Counted from the stretch's first letter, positions 17,374 to 26,645 are shown. The stretch is DNA of 64,000 nt from Niastella yeongjuensis (GCF_900110245.1 NZ_FOCZ01000006.1:125004-189003), one strand, 5' to 3'. The notes: generated by a model not told the origin, from the letters alone. Made by a program: numbers and translations.

Positions 17374-18423
17374 TTAAAATATTCCCAGGAAGCCTTGCTT
17401 CATTTTCAGACTTACATTTAACCCAATGAGACAATTGGTTTCACTGCTTTTTATTTGTTGTACGTTCAGTTGTTTTATCTTTTTATCATTCTTGATGGAA
17501 CTGAGTTTTGTACAGAATTGGTTAAAGGTGATCTCGGTCCCATTCAGGCTAACCGGTACATTCAGGTTGTTACAGAAATATTGGGAGAAGTTTTCGGCGG
17601 TTAAATAGTTGTTCACCACACCGCGCAATTTGCTTTCAAGATCCTGTTTGCTGATGTTTACGCCCTGTGGTTTGGGCGGCTCCGTAATTGCAGGTTGTGG
17701 ACGGCTTTGTTCTTCCAGTGTAGGCGTTTGTGGTTTGGCCGGTACTATTACAAAGGAAGGCCCGGAAGAACGTGCTGGCGTGCGGGCATTTGACCGCGAG
17801 GGTGCCACTGTTTTATCGTTCACATACACTTTACAAACCCCGAGTTGTTTGGGATCGTTGTTCAATACCAGGGAAATGGTTTTTAATCCCGGAGTTTTAT
17901 ATACATAACTGGCGGTGGAGGCGGTAGCGTCAATCACAGCGGTTTCGCCAAAACGCCATTCCCAGCTATGAGCGCCGGGTGTAGTGTCCTGAAAGGTTAC
18001 TGCTTTGCCCACTTCAGCCTGCTGCGGACAAATAAACCGGGGCTGCAACAGTGGATTTTCAAGTTTGGGCGCCCGGGTAATATAAACAGTTTTGTATTCG
18101 GTACAGGTTCCGTTAACGGTTAAAGCTACCGTGTATTCGCCAGGCAGGTTGTAAGCATGCACTACCGAGCTGATATTGGTCTGACTGTTCTCATTATCGC
18201 CAAAATCCCACTGAAACTCTTTGGCGTACAAGGCGTCGGTCTCAAAATGAATAGGTTCGTCAGTGCGGTAGAAGTTCGCTTTTGCTTTTATATGAAAATC
18301 GAAACAATGTTCATAATTCTTGTATTTAAACCCGGTGATCACCAAACCCAGCAAAGCCGTAATGATCATTGTAAGAATGACCCTTTCGTCGAGATATGCC
18401 AGCTGTATTTTTTTATTTTCCAT
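17374..18423 (-). CDS. PKD-domain inner-membrane protein of the T6SS (candidate TssP-type membrane-complex component)
   Basis: A 349-residue protein with a short cytoplasmic tail and one membrane helix (about residues 13-33, VILTMIITALLGLVITGF). Two PKD/Ig-like domains follow (QWDFGDNENS with GEYTVALTVNG; EWRFGETAV with GLKTISLVLN) and then a Pro-rich linker around residues 215-250. A conserved-looking C-terminal domain from about residue 255 carries paired cysteines (YFCNN, NQFCTKL). The TM-PKD-linker-globular layout suits a periplasm-spanning subunit. Bacteroidota T6SSs use TssN, TssQ, TssO, TssP and TssR instead of TssJLM. Equating this gene with TssP is an inference. Confidence 0.7.
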   Translation of the reverse strand: MENKKIQLAYLDERVILTMIITALLGLVITGFKYKNYEHCFDFHIKAKANFYRTDEPIHFETDALYAKEFQWDFGDNENSQTNISSVVHAYNLPGEYTVALTVNGTCTEYKTVYITRAPKLENPLLQPRFICPQQAEVGKAVTFQDTTPGAHSWEWRFGETAVIDATASTASYVYKTPGLKTISLVLNNDPKQLGVCKVYVNDKTVAPSRSNARTPARSSGPSFVIVPAKPQTPTLEEQSRPQPAITEPPKPQGVNISKQDLESKLRGVVNNYLTAENFSQYFCNNLNVPVSLNGTEITFNQFCTKLSSIKNDKKIKQLNVQQIKSSETNCLIGLNVSLKMKQGFLGIF

Positions 18424-18446
18424 ACTTTTACATTATTCTGTTAACT

Positions 18447-19142
18447 ATGAATCGAATGCACACATTTCAATATAGTTTTCCTATTTTCCGGCTCACTGTG
18501 GTGGCCTGCTTTTCACTGGTGGTTTTACTGGCTTCCTGCTCCAGCTCGCGTAAATCGACCAATCAGTATCAGACCATAGTGGTAAAGCCAGCTGACCACT
18601 CTCTGGCGCCCACCAATGAACTTACCGAAAGCGAAATGTTTATTAAATACGGTGCTTACCTGAAAGTCGATCCCGACAGTCTTTCCAACTATACTTTGTA
18701 CGCTTTCATCGATAAATGGATGAAAACGCCTTACAAATACGGTGGAAACGATGAAAAAGGCATCGATTGTTCCGGTTTTATTCAACGCCTGTTGAATGAC
18801 GTGTACAACATCCAGGTCCCACGCACCTCTTCGCAACAGTTCTTTACAAAAAATGTGGAGCCTTTTCATGGTAAAAATTTTTTTTCCGAAGGCGACCTGG
18901 TTTTCTTTTGTACAGTTCCCGGTCAAACGATCTCACATGTTGGCATGTATTTGCAAAACCGGTACTTTATCAACGCCTCTACTTCCAGTGGAGTGAGTAT
19001 TGCCAGCCTCGATGATCCCTACTGGAAAAAACGTTTTGTTTCCGCAGGAAGAGTGAGGATCGTTACCAAACCGGCAGCTGTTACCACCACAAAACCTGCA
19101 ACAACCACTAAAACTTCATCCGCAAAGAGTAGTAAACCGTAA
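18447..19142 (+). CDS. NlpC/P60 family lipoprotein embedded in the T6SS operon
   Basis: A 232-residue secreted cysteine peptidase. The N-terminus has a hydrophobic signal and the lipobox VVLLASCSS (Cys about residue 31). The NlpC/P60 domain shows GIDCSGFIQ (catalytic Cys about 108) and TISHVGMYL (catalytic His about 164), followed by FINASTSSGV. The tail is Thr/Lys-rich low complexity. The ATG at 18447 is preferred over an upstream in-frame ATG because it puts the signal peptide at the N-terminus. It faces opposite to all surrounding T6SS genes and its start is 23 bases from that of the PKD gene. The family cleaves peptidoglycan stem peptides. A role in opening the wall for the T6SS is an inference from location. 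Confidence 0.88.
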   Translation: MNRMHTFQYSFPIFRLTVVACFSLVVLLASCSSSRKSTNQYQTIVVKPADHSLAPTNELTESEMFIKYGAYLKVDPDSLSNYTLYAFIDKWMKTPYKYGGNDEKGIDCSGFIQRLLNDVYNIQVPRTSSQQFFTKNVEPFHGKNFFSEGDLVFFCTVPGQTISHVGMYLQNRYFINASTSSGVSIASLDDPYWKKRFVSAGRVRIVTKPAAVTTTKPATTTKTSSAKSSKP

Positions 19143-19177
19143 AAAGGAGTACGGCCCAAGGCCAAAGAACTTAAAAC

Positions 19178-19699
19178 TTAAAACCCTCCCGCAGTACTTG
19201 CCCTTCTCAACAGATCGATATCGCGGCGGGCCTGGTCCAGATCGCGCTGGGTTTGTTCAAATCTGCCTTTGTAATCTTCCAGTTGTTTGGGAAGATCACC
19301 CATACTCACTACTTTGTTGGTAGCATCCTGGTAACGCAGGTACAGATCGAGCACGTTCTTATTCATGCGACTGTACATGCTGCTGTCCTTATACTGCAGA
19401 TCGGTTAGCTCACGCAGTTTGGCGGCTATCTGCTGGTTCAGGTACATGCTGTTTACCCCCGGTTGTTTTAATGAATCGATCAGGATCTTAGCCTGGTCCA
19501 TGCTGCTTACAAATTTCTCCTGGGCAATGCTTTGGTTGCGGTAGCGGGTAACCTGTTCGCGCAATACATCGTTTTCCTTGTAAGGAATGCGTATATCGAA
19601 ATAAATGGCTCCTACTATCAGCCAAACAGCAATGATGAAAAAGAACAAGAACTTTAAAAATGCGCGATTCCTTTCCTTATGGTTTAATACGCTGGGCAT
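19178..19699 (-). CDS. tssO: TssO-like T6SS membrane-complex protein
   Basis: A 173-residue protein with a short basic N-terminus and a single membrane helix (about residues 15-35, FLFFFIIAVWLIVGAIYF). A long periplasmic coiled coil follows (YRNQSIAQEKFVSSMDQAK through QTQRDLDQARRDIDLLRRA). Size, topology and position right after tssK match TssO of Bacteroidota subtype iii systems, one of the components of the TssNQOPR trans-envelope complex. The assignment rests on topology and synteny. Confidence 0.8.
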   Translation of the reverse strand: MPSVLNHKERNRAFLKFLFFFIIAVWLIVGAIYFDIRIPYKENDVLREQVTRYRNQSIAQEKFVSSMDQAKILIDSLKQPGVNSMYLNQQIAAKLRELTDLQYKDSSMYSRMNKNVLDLYLRYQDATNKVVSMGDLPKQLEDYKGRFEQTQRDLDQARRDIDLLRRASTAGGF

Positions 19700-19732
19700 T
19701 TTTTATTGGTTTATTGATTGATGGTTCGTTGA

Positions 19733-20914
19733 TTAATCTGCCAGGAAACTTCTTCTTTTCTTTACCGGCGTAGCCTCGGTTTGCGGCAACAATACTTGCT
19801 CCTTCACAAAAATGCCGGTCTCTTTCTTTTTGCCGATGTATTCCAGCCGCGACAGGTTGTTGAATAAGGATGAAATGATCTGGGTGAACTGTAATACTTT
19901 GTCCAGCGCATCATTGATGTCGAGGTGGTTGTACTGGTAACTGCACAGGCTGGTGATGGATGATTCCAGTTCACCCTGGCTTACGCCACACCATTCGGTA
20001 CAATAGCTGATCAGTTCGTCTTTACTGGTGCCTGTATAGAAGTCCATGGTGTTTTTTATCAGGCGCGCCATGCCGGTTACAGCGGTTATCATAAATACCG
20101 GTGGCTGGTAGAGGTAAGATAATTTGAAATTGCTGTATTGGGTGGCGGTGAACTGGGTCAGGTTCTCACTGATCTTGTAAATGGCATCAGCCAGTTCGTT
20201 CTGTTGTTTTTTTTGTAAGATCTTTTGAATGATCTGCAGCGCATACAATTCCATTTGGCCAAAGAACTGTTCCAGACCGGCATGTACTTCCAGCAATTCA
20301 TAATGACTGTTTACCGCTGTACAGGGTGGAATATAATTCTCCACCAACCGAACCGCCTGGTCTTCTACCATCACCTTCCCTACCGGCACCTGAAATTCAC
20401 CCAGTGAAAGCGCGCTGGTTTCATTGGCTGGCAATAAGGTAAGGGAATATCCCGGCATGGTGTATGGCATGCGTGGTGGTGTCTCTTTGGGATCGGCAGT
20501 TCCAAAAGGTACCCGCTTATACGGATCGATGCTTAATACAACATAGTAAAAAGCAGACCGGTCTTTCAACTCACTGAAGGGTACCTGCAATCCGGGAATA
20601 CCTGCCGATAACTGCTGACCCGTAAGCGCAGTATCAGTGTCGAATTCCATTACATACCCGCCGCGGGAAATAGCGCGGGCCCGTTGTATACGCAGGTGTA
20701 CGGTTTGCTCATTATCGAGCGATAAGAATAATTTCGCCGAGGTATGATGCCGGTCAAATACCGGTAATAATCCATAATTGTGTTCGTTTAAAAAACTGCT
20801 AACGGTATGGGCCTGCCGGTAAGTGAATGCATTGTCCTGGGCAATAAAATGGGTTTTGTTGATCTTCATCCCATCTACCCAGTTTACCGGTAAGTATTCA
20901 GTTGTTGACTGCAT
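19733..20914 (-). CDS. tssK: T6SS baseplate subunit TssK
   Basis: A 393-residue TssK-like protein. The N-terminal shoulder has the family's opening (LPVNWVDGMKINKTHFIAQD, here 'DGM...THF' in place of proteobacterial 'GLFLxPQHF'). The middle contains the helical bundle (LEQFFGQMELYALQIIQKIL). It lies between tssN and tssO with 28-33 base spacers, so it is co-transcribed with the other baseplate genes. TssK links the baseplate wedges to the membrane complex. Length is slightly shorter than proteobacterial TssK (about 440). Confidence 0.85.
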   Translation of the reverse strand: MQSTTEYLPVNWVDGMKINKTHFIAQDNAFTYRQAHTVSSFLNEHNYGLLPVFDRHHTSAKLFLSLDNEQTVHLRIQRARAISRGGYVMEFDTDTALTGQQLSAGIPGLQVPFSELKDRSAFYYVVLSIDPYKRVPFGTADPKETPPRMPYTMPGYSLTLLPANETSALSLGEFQVPVGKVMVEDQAVRLVENYIPPCTAVNSHYELLEVHAGLEQFFGQMELYALQIIQKILQKKQQNELADAIYKISENLTQFTATQYSNFKLSYLYQPPVFMITAVTGMARLIKNTMDFYTGTSKDELISYCTEWCGVSQGELESSITSLCSYQYNHLDINDALDKVLQFTQIISSLFNNLSRLEYIGKKKETGIFVKEQVLLPQTEATPVKKRRSFLAD

Positions 20915-20941
20915 GCTTGATTAGTTTAGTATGTTCTATCC

Positions 20942-21811
20942 TCAGTTTTCAATAATGCGGCTGCATACGATAACATCATTTTCCCTGATGCGATTCAGGT
21001 AAATGGTTTTATCTGCATCCATATAAGTGGTCAATATGGTATACCATTTTGGCTTTTTGTAAAACATCCAGCCGTGTGGTTTGCCTATGCCGCTTGAGTA
21101 AAGTATCTGTCCCTGCGGGTGTCGTTCATTGTAATCGTTTATGAAATAATAGAACAGTTCACCCAGCTCCATATCTACAGGGGCTTTTGCCCTGAAGTTG
21201 GTGAAGTATGTGTCTTGTCCGTTCTTTTGAAATTCAAAACTGATGAGCAGCATATTTCTCAGTTTGCTTTCTTCCGGGTCCTCCATAGGTTCGTGTACCG
21301 GGTAATACCATTGATTCAATATTTTGGGTGGAATGGCCAGGGCGGTTAAGAAGGTATGCCATACAAATAAGGGAATAATGAAAAACAGGGTCGACCACAT
21401 CATGGCGATCTCCAACCCTTCCCGGTTTACCCACCGGTAGGCGAGTATAAAACAAATGGCCCCGGCCAGGGCGATCAGGAGCGTAAAAATGAGATCAGGT
21501 AAAAAAGATTGTTTGTCTCTCCCCCAATCCATTTTTCGTTGCATCATATAAATGTGCAAACCGCCATACAGCAGGAATAATACCTGGAAGAATATAAAGT
21601 ACCTGTTGTAGTTGGAAAATACGCCGCCGGCAATGAATAAACCAGTCAATGCAAATACCGCCACAGCAATCAACAGATACCAGAGAGCTCTTTTGCTGAA
21701 TGGTTTAAAACTGTTACGTATTTTTTGGGCGAATATGCCTATGATGGCTCCAAAGCTGATCAGGCCTATACCCAGGTACAATAACAATCTGTTAAGTTCG
21801 GGTGTCATCAT
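20942..21811 (-). CDS. tssN: TssN, Bacteroidota T6SS membrane protein
   Basis: A 289-residue protein with five predicted membrane helices in the first 170 residues (LLLYLGIGLISFGAIIGIFA and others) and a cytoplasmic C-terminal domain (about residues 175-289). The latter contains ELGELFYYFINDYNERHPQG and GWMFYKKPKWYTILTTYMD. This topology and the position between tssK and tssG match TssN, which in Bacteroides fragilis has been reported to connect the membrane complex with the baseplate. It is a marker of the subtype iii system. Confidence 0.88.
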   Translation of the reverse strand: MMTPELNRLLLYLGIGLISFGAIIGIFAQKIRNSFKPFSKRALWYLLIAVAVFALTGLFIAGGVFSNYNRYFIFFQVLFLLYGGLHIYMMQRKMDWGRDKQSFLPDLIFTLLIALAGAICFILAYRWVNREGLEIAMMWSTLFFIIPLFVWHTFLTALAIPPKILNQWYYPVHEPMEDPEESKLRNMLLISFEFQKNGQDTYFTNFRAKAPVDMELGELFYYFINDYNERHPQGQILYSSGIGKPHGWMFYKKPKWYTILTTYMDADKTIYLNRIRENDVIVCSRIIEN

Positions 21812-21838
21812 ATTATAAGGTTCAATTTTTTATGGTTA

Positions 21839-22774
21839 CTAAATAGCCGAGAAACCAAGAATGGGGCTTTCGTCAGCATTCAGTTCTACTAAAGCACGGG
21901 TACGATCAACTTCTACATTTATAATAATATCGGCTTCTGCCGGTGCGAAATAATTATTGAATACCTGCAGCAACAGCTCATTGTCGCCGCCTGTTACATA
22001 GTCAACGGGTTTCGATTGTTGTAGGGGTCCAATATTGTATTGCAAACATGGATAGTCCTCTGAAAAGGTTTGTCCGCATACAAAATCATTACCCAGTTCA
22101 CCCAAACCCAGGCTATTGTCTTTACCGGGCGCAGTGCAGCCTGCCGGAGGGATTAATTCGATTGTTACCTTTTCCTGTAACAGGATCTCCAGACAGTTTT
22201 GCATCAGTTCCCGGTCACCGGCAATAGCATGTGCATAAGGCAACAGCAATACCAGCAACATGGCCGAGGTTTTATTCAGCGCTTCCGGAAACTCCCAGAA
22301 GGTGAAGAAATAATCGTTCAGCAGGCCATTGTCCATGCCGGCCAGCAGGTTCTCTTCTTCCTGTTCCAGCAGTACCCGTTGTCTGAACAAACTATTCTCG
22401 ATGGGTTGAAAGAACTTACGGGCAGCCAGTTCCTTCTTGCGGTCTATTCGGCTTTGGGCTGCCAGTTCGGTAGCTGAGTTTGATTTGGTACCCGTATGCG
22501 ACTGGTGAAAAAGCCCTTCGGGTACCAGGTCGTATAAACCACTGCGTGATAACCGAAGCTGTAATAATTGGTGCAGCCAGGCATCGTCGATCTTATTGAT
22601 GGCATATACATCCGCCCGGTATTCCCGGTAAAAACGGCCATCGTGCAACACAACAAAATCATCGGGGTGTACATTGTTTTGCAATGCGTGATTGGCCATC
22701 ACCTCCGCTTTTATATCGTGCAGGTTGCCCGACAGCTCGTTAAAGAATTTTTCTATAGCGTCTTGTCTTGTCAT
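21839..22774 (-). CDS. tssG: T6SS baseplate subunit TssG
   Basis: A 311-residue TssG-type baseplate wedge protein. The start at 22774 (MTRQDAIEKFFNEL) is preferred. A GTG in frame at 22798 lies in a low-complexity word array (22793-22825), which is unlikely to be coding. Features are FTFWEFPEALNKTSAMLLVL, an ELGNDFVCGQTFSED segment typical of the TssG C-terminal half, and the terminal LNADESPILGFSAI. It follows tssF with a 55-bp spacer. With TssF and TssE it builds the baseplate around VgrG. Confidence 0.85.
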   Translation of the reverse strand: MTRQDAIEKFFNELSGNLHDIKAEVMANHALQNNVHPDDFVVLHDGRFYREYRADVYAINKIDDAWLHQLLQLRLSRSGLYDLVPEGLFHQSHTGTKSNSATELAAQSRIDRKKELAARKFFQPIENSLFRQRVLLEQEEENLLAGMDNGLLNDYFFTFWEFPEALNKTSAMLLVLLLPYAHAIAGDRELMQNCLEILLQEKVTIELIPPAGCTAPGKDNSLGLGELGNDFVCGQTFSEDYPCLQYNIGPLQQSKPVDYVTGGDNELLLQVFNNYFAPAEADIIINVEVDRTRALVELNADESPILGFSAI

Positions 22775-22829
22775 TGTTAAAGATGTATTCGTACTCACTA
22801 CTCACTGCTCACTGCTCTCAACTCACGAT

Positions 22830-24698
22830 TTAATTCTCCTGTTCAATAAACACTCTAAATGGAGTCAGTCCGGCTGATTTTGAAGAAAGCTTCAGTACTA
22901 AACTATCCTTCCAGTATGGAAGCTGGTTTTTCTCCTGCGCATCCATATAATCTTTCCGGTTCAGTTTAATGGTAACGTCAATGGTGCGGGTAAACCCCTG
23001 CGATACCTGCCGGGGAACCATCACGCCTTTTGTTACCTCTATATGTTTGGCCAAATTGCCCAGTTGCAGGCGGCAAAAGATCCTTATGTCTTCCAGACTG
23101 ATCAGCCTGTCACGCGATAATAGCGCCGATTTATACGCTGTAATGCTTTCTGAAGCACTCAGGCGGTTACGGCCGCCAATGGTGGTGGTGATCAGTGTAC
23201 AGTTGGTATTATACAAACTGTTTGTTTTATACGATTGCAGTGGGGTACCTGCTTTTATATCATTTCCCTGTTCCCCGGCGGTACTCCAGTAGGATATAGT
23301 CAGGTTGTTCAACCGGGCATTTTTTTCTTTTCTCACCACCAGGAAAGGCGTGTATTCGCGGTTGAGTTCGCGGGTGATCATTTGTTGTTCCAGTTTGTAA
23401 ATGATCGTTTGCAACTGTTTCAGTTCGCCTGAAAGAAAATCCCGGCCCAATACAGAAAACGCAGCACTTTCATCACTCAACAGCTGTACAATGTTGTCGA
23501 TGATCATGGTGGCGTCGCGTTCATCAAAACGCCCTATTCCACCCTGCCGCAGGATCACCGATAACTTTTCCTGTGCATTTTTCTCCAATGCACGGAGATT
23601 ATATATATGCCCATCCTGGTCTGAGATCTCATTCAGATCAAAGAAGATGTCGTTTGAATACAGAGGTACAATATTCAGGATGTCGTGCATGTGGTGCAGG
23701 GTTTCATGCAGCCTGCCATTGATAACGGGAAAACAGTTGATATGACAGAGTACATCCTGTAGTACCGACGTAGCAACGTTTTCAGGGAATTGAATTTTCA
23801 GCCAGTGGATGTTATCGGCCTGTAAAGTTTGCAATTCCTTTTTGTCAAATGCCTGTTGTAATTCAGGCGGCCAGCCTTCGTGCGTTGCAGCTGTTTTGCT
23901 GCGATGGCGAATGGTAATGAATTTGGGTTTGTAATAAGCGTTTACAAACTCTTTTAGTTTCCAGCTGGCAGTATTTTTTCTGATTAACAATTGCTCGATA
24001 TCCAGGTGTTCACCACTGATGTTTTCCTGGTTATACCCGGCCACTACCTCCATTTCCTGGGCGCCATAAAACCAGCGGGCATCGGCCAGGTTTTTATAGA
24101 ACAATTCTTTGTTTACTTCATTCCTGATCTCAAAGTAGTATTGTGTATTGTGCAGCTTTATCTGATGACCGGTAAGACCGATCCACAACACCCGTTGCTC
24201 AAGTTCTTTGCCGGGCAAACAATGAGTGATCACCTCTTTCGAGATCATCTCCCGATACCGGAATAACTGATGGCCGGTAGCGAGATAAGTAACAGCTGCA
24301 GTATTTAATTGAAAGTTACCCGTGGGTGTAAAATAGAAATCCCTGTAGCCGGAGGCGCCTGCAATGTCCTCATACTGTCCGCCTCTTTTTTGTGAACTGT
24401 AGAACTGATCGTTTCCCTTCAGCCAGGCTGTTTCATCAATTGACCGCGCGTGTAAAATGCCATGAGCCGGCAATGGGCCACACAACACTTCCGGCGACAA
24501 CAACTGCACCATCCGTTCCAGCAAACGGGCACGCGAAGCATGGATCTCATTAGAGATCTTTTCCAGTTCCAGGGCAGTGGCTGCAAACAGCACATTCACC
24601 AGCGGGTCGAAAGATGATTCGGTTTCATCTTCCGGATACCCCCACAGGCGCGCAGCCGTTTTCATCATCCGGTTCTTTATTTGTTCCCGATTTTCCAT
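22830..24698 (-). CDS. tssF: T6SS baseplate subunit TssF
   Basis: A 622-residue TssF. The N-terminus (MENREQIKNRMMKTAARLWG followed by DPLVNVLFAATALELEKIS) and LLERMVQLLSPEVL correspond to the family's conserved helical start and LARLYPHYLAP-equivalent region. The C-terminal third has the SxYRVVxxF-like part (FCRLQLGNLAKHIEVTKGVM, QGFTRTIDVTIKLN). It lies 70 bases after tssE. Size is normal. TssF with TssG forms the baseplate wedge triad. Confidence 0.9.
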   Translation of the reverse strand: MENREQIKNRMMKTAARLWGYPEDETESSFDPLVNVLFAATALELEKISNEIHASRARLLERMVQLLSPEVLCGPLPAHGILHARSIDETAWLKGNDQFYSSQKRGGQYEDIAGASGYRDFYFTPTGNFQLNTAAVTYLATGHQLFRYREMISKEVITHCLPGKELEQRVLWIGLTGHQIKLHNTQYYFEIRNEVNKELFYKNLADARWFYGAQEMEVVAGYNQENISGEHLDIEQLLIRKNTASWKLKEFVNAYYKPKFITIRHRSKTAATHEGWPPELQQAFDKKELQTLQADNIHWLKIQFPENVATSVLQDVLCHINCFPVINGRLHETLHHMHDILNIVPLYSNDIFFDLNEISDQDGHIYNLRALEKNAQEKLSVILRQGGIGRFDERDATMIIDNIVQLLSDESAAFSVLGRDFLSGELKQLQTIIYKLEQQMITRELNREYTPFLVVRKEKNARLNNLTISYWSTAGEQGNDIKAGTPLQSYKTNSLYNTNCTLITTTIGGRNRLSASESITAYKSALLSRDRLISLEDIRIFCRLQLGNLAKHIEVTKGVMVPRQVSQGFTRTIDVTIKLNRKDYMDAQEKNQLPYWKDSLVLKLSSKSAGLTPFRVFIEQEN

Positions 24699-24768
24699 TG
24701 TATAATAACTATGTTACTGGTTAAAGTATCTAACCAGGGGTGCTAGTGATCAGGGCCTGTATCAACAA

Positions 24769-25203
24769 TTAACTATATGATAACGGGCTCACAAAAAAGC
24801 TGTCGCGGAAAGTAATGTCTTCGCTGGTAGCCGTGAGTCGGGCGGTAATATTAATATCGAGGCGTTTCTTTACGCGTCGTTCTGTGGTAAGTGCGTTTAC
24901 TTCTTCCTGTTTAACCAATACATCTACCTTAATGGCATCCAGTCTTTTTTCATGTTTGCGAATGGCCTGTATCAGCGATTCTTTCATCCATTCCTGTTGC
25001 CGGGTGCGGGCTGTAAGATTATCGAAATCATGGTCCCAGATGGAATTACCAAAGTCAACATCACTCTGCATTTCACCAAACGCGGTGGTAATGATCAGGT
25101 GCAGGTGATGGCCTACCGATTGTTTTAAGGTACAACCAGGATGCTCTTTCTTTTGCATCAATAATTCAGGATCCAATGGTAACGTATAATACTTTAGCCG
25201 CAT
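24769..25203 (-). CDS. tssE: T6SS baseplate subunit TssE (gp25-like)
   Basis: A 144-residue gp25/GPW-family protein (MRLKYYTLPLDPELLMQKKE through SFFVSPLSYS). The frame extends 36 bases further upstream, but the ATG at 25203 is chosen because it gives the family's compact N-terminus. The strand-helix pattern, with QSVGHHLHLIITTAFGEM and WMKESLIQAIRKHEKRLDAI, matches TssE. It is the first gene of the large minus-strand T6SS operon, and the promoter should lie in 25204-25320. TssE connects the baseplate with the first sheath disc. Confidence 0.85.
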   Translation of the reverse strand: MRLKYYTLPLDPELLMQKKEHPGCTLKQSVGHHLHLIITTAFGEMQSDVDFGNSIWDHDFDNLTARTRQQEWMKESLIQAIRKHEKRLDAIKVDVLVKQEEVNALTTERRVKKRLDINITARLTATSEDITFRDSFFVSPLSYS

Positions 25204-25505
25204 GATCTTAAAGATTAATGTATCGGGTGTACGATTCAACGCAACCAGGGAAGCGTGTCAAAAGGGGAATGTCTTGATCATGCTCTCAGTGCAGCAAAAC
25301 GAAATTAGGACAAAAAAATATTCAATGCACAAAATATTTATAACCAATTTACGTGCCGGTTGAATATTCAGATGTTTAAATTAAAATAATTTTCTGAAAT
25401 TGGTGTAAAATTTGTTGCCAGTCAGGGGTTGACGTTATAACCCTCGTTGGTCACGTCACTACCCTTTTCCCGGAATACCCAATCACCATTAATCAAACCT
25501 TTCTC

Positions 25506-26429
25506 ATGAATAACAAATATATCGTAGTTGGTATAGATGGCACAGGCTCCCGTGAATGGATGTACAAAGATGGAAGCAACAGCAGCACTTATAAGTTTAT
25601 TCGCGATGTTCATTATGGCGCTATGGATATTGACCGGCGCTGGTATAACGGCCCCTCCAATGTAATTACCGGCACCGATACCGAACCCATTCTACAGGAA
25701 GCACTCGATTTTATTTATCAACGCATTAATTCGCTTTTCCCTGCTATTCGCAGCCAGGCCATCAAACCCCTGGAGATGTTTGATGTAAACAGCTGTATGC
25801 AGAACCAGGAACGCACTACCCAGAACTATATGGCCAGCCGTGGCTATTCAGTGTCTTACCGCAAACCGGTAGCCGTTACGCAGAACATGCTTGCGCATCA
25901 ACCGCTGACTACCGATGATGTACGCGTAGTGTTGATCGGTCACAGCCGTGGCGGCCTGGCCGTAACTGCTTTGGCCAGAATGTTAAGTCCGCTTGTTCGC
26001 GTGTATTTTATGGGCTTGTACGATTCTGTTGACCGCGAAGGTTGCCTGGATGGCATGAATGTAGAGAATGTAAAATTCGTGGCGCATGCGCGTCGTCATC
26101 CAGATGTGAAATCCCGCACTTATTTTGGCAATACCTCACTCAAATACATTGGTGTTGATCATGCCGAAGAACGTTTCTTTTATACTTCGCATGGCGGCAT
26201 AGGCGGCTCATTTGTAACTAAAGCAAATGAAGTGTCTATGTTTGGCGACTCTTCCTGTTTGCCTGTCATTGACGTACAAACGGAAGAAGGTCCCCTGCAA
26301 CTGATCAATAACCCCGCCCTGGTAAAACAATTCGGAAAAAAAATGGACCAGGTGTGTGCAGATGGCAGTTCGGAGGCTGATTTATTTATTAGGACACAAG
26401 CGAAAAAGTATGGGATACCCGTTAGCTGA
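25506..26429 (+). CDS. DUF2235-like alpha/beta hydrolase, candidate T6SS phospholipase effector
   Basis: A 307-residue soluble protein without a signal peptide. It starts YIVVGIDGTGSREW, equivalent to the DGT start of DUF2235. It carries the nucleophile elbow VVLIGHSRGG (Ser147), MGLYDSVD (Asp173) and TSHGGIGGSF (His229). This Ser-Asp-His order and the H-x2-IGG-type motif match the DUF2235 family, which includes Tle1 T6SS phospholipases. It is divergent from tssE with a 302-bp gap, and ends before a hairpin-rich spacer. No periplasmic immunity gene accompanies it, which is unusual for a Tle effector. Being a T6SS effector is inferred from family and position. An ordinary intracellular lipase or esterase is the alternative. 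Confidence 0.78.
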   Translation: MNNKYIVVGIDGTGSREWMYKDGSNSSTYKFIRDVHYGAMDIDRRWYNGPSNVITGTDTEPILQEALDFIYQRINSLFPAIRSQAIKPLEMFDVNSCMQNQERTTQNYMASRGYSVSYRKPVAVTQNMLAHQPLTTDDVRVVLIGHSRGGLAVTALARMLSPLVRVYFMGLYDSVDREGCLDGMNVENVKFVAHARRHPDVKSRTYFGNTSLKYIGVDHAEERFFYTSHGGIGGSFVTKANEVSMFGDSSCLPVIDVQTEEGPLQLINNPALVKQFGKKMDQVCADGSSEADLFIRTQAKKYGIPVS

Positions 26430-26645
26430 TTGGCGGTCGCCGGTCGCCTGTTTCCGGTTACCGGGAAAAACAAAAAAAAGTCAGTTGTATGCAATATAAG
26501 CCCGGCAACCGGTAACTGGTAACCAGTAATATGATCAGGTTCGCAGGTTATTGGGTTTAAAAACTCAATAACCCAATAACTTACAAACCTGATAACCTAC
26601 GAACTTAATAACCTATGAACTAAAAAACTAAACTGTTAAATTCAA
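26430..26645. repeat. Two adjacent word-array hairpins
   Basis: The first hairpin has GGTTACCGGG-type words (26450-26465) facing CCCGGCAACCGGTAACTGG-type words (26500-26527). The second has an 11-bp perfect stem GTTATTGGGTT (26547-26557) and AACCCAATAAC (26570-26580), extended by degenerate words on both sides (CAGGTTCGCAGG; AAACCTGATAACC). Together they occupy nearly all of the spacer after the lipase gene and may act as a terminator. The GGTAAC words recur at 58236-58330. Confidence 0.7.

Noticed and set aside
22775-22798. Upstream GTG start for tssG
   Set aside because: It falls in a low-complexity word array. The ATG at 22774 gives a normal TssG N-terminus.
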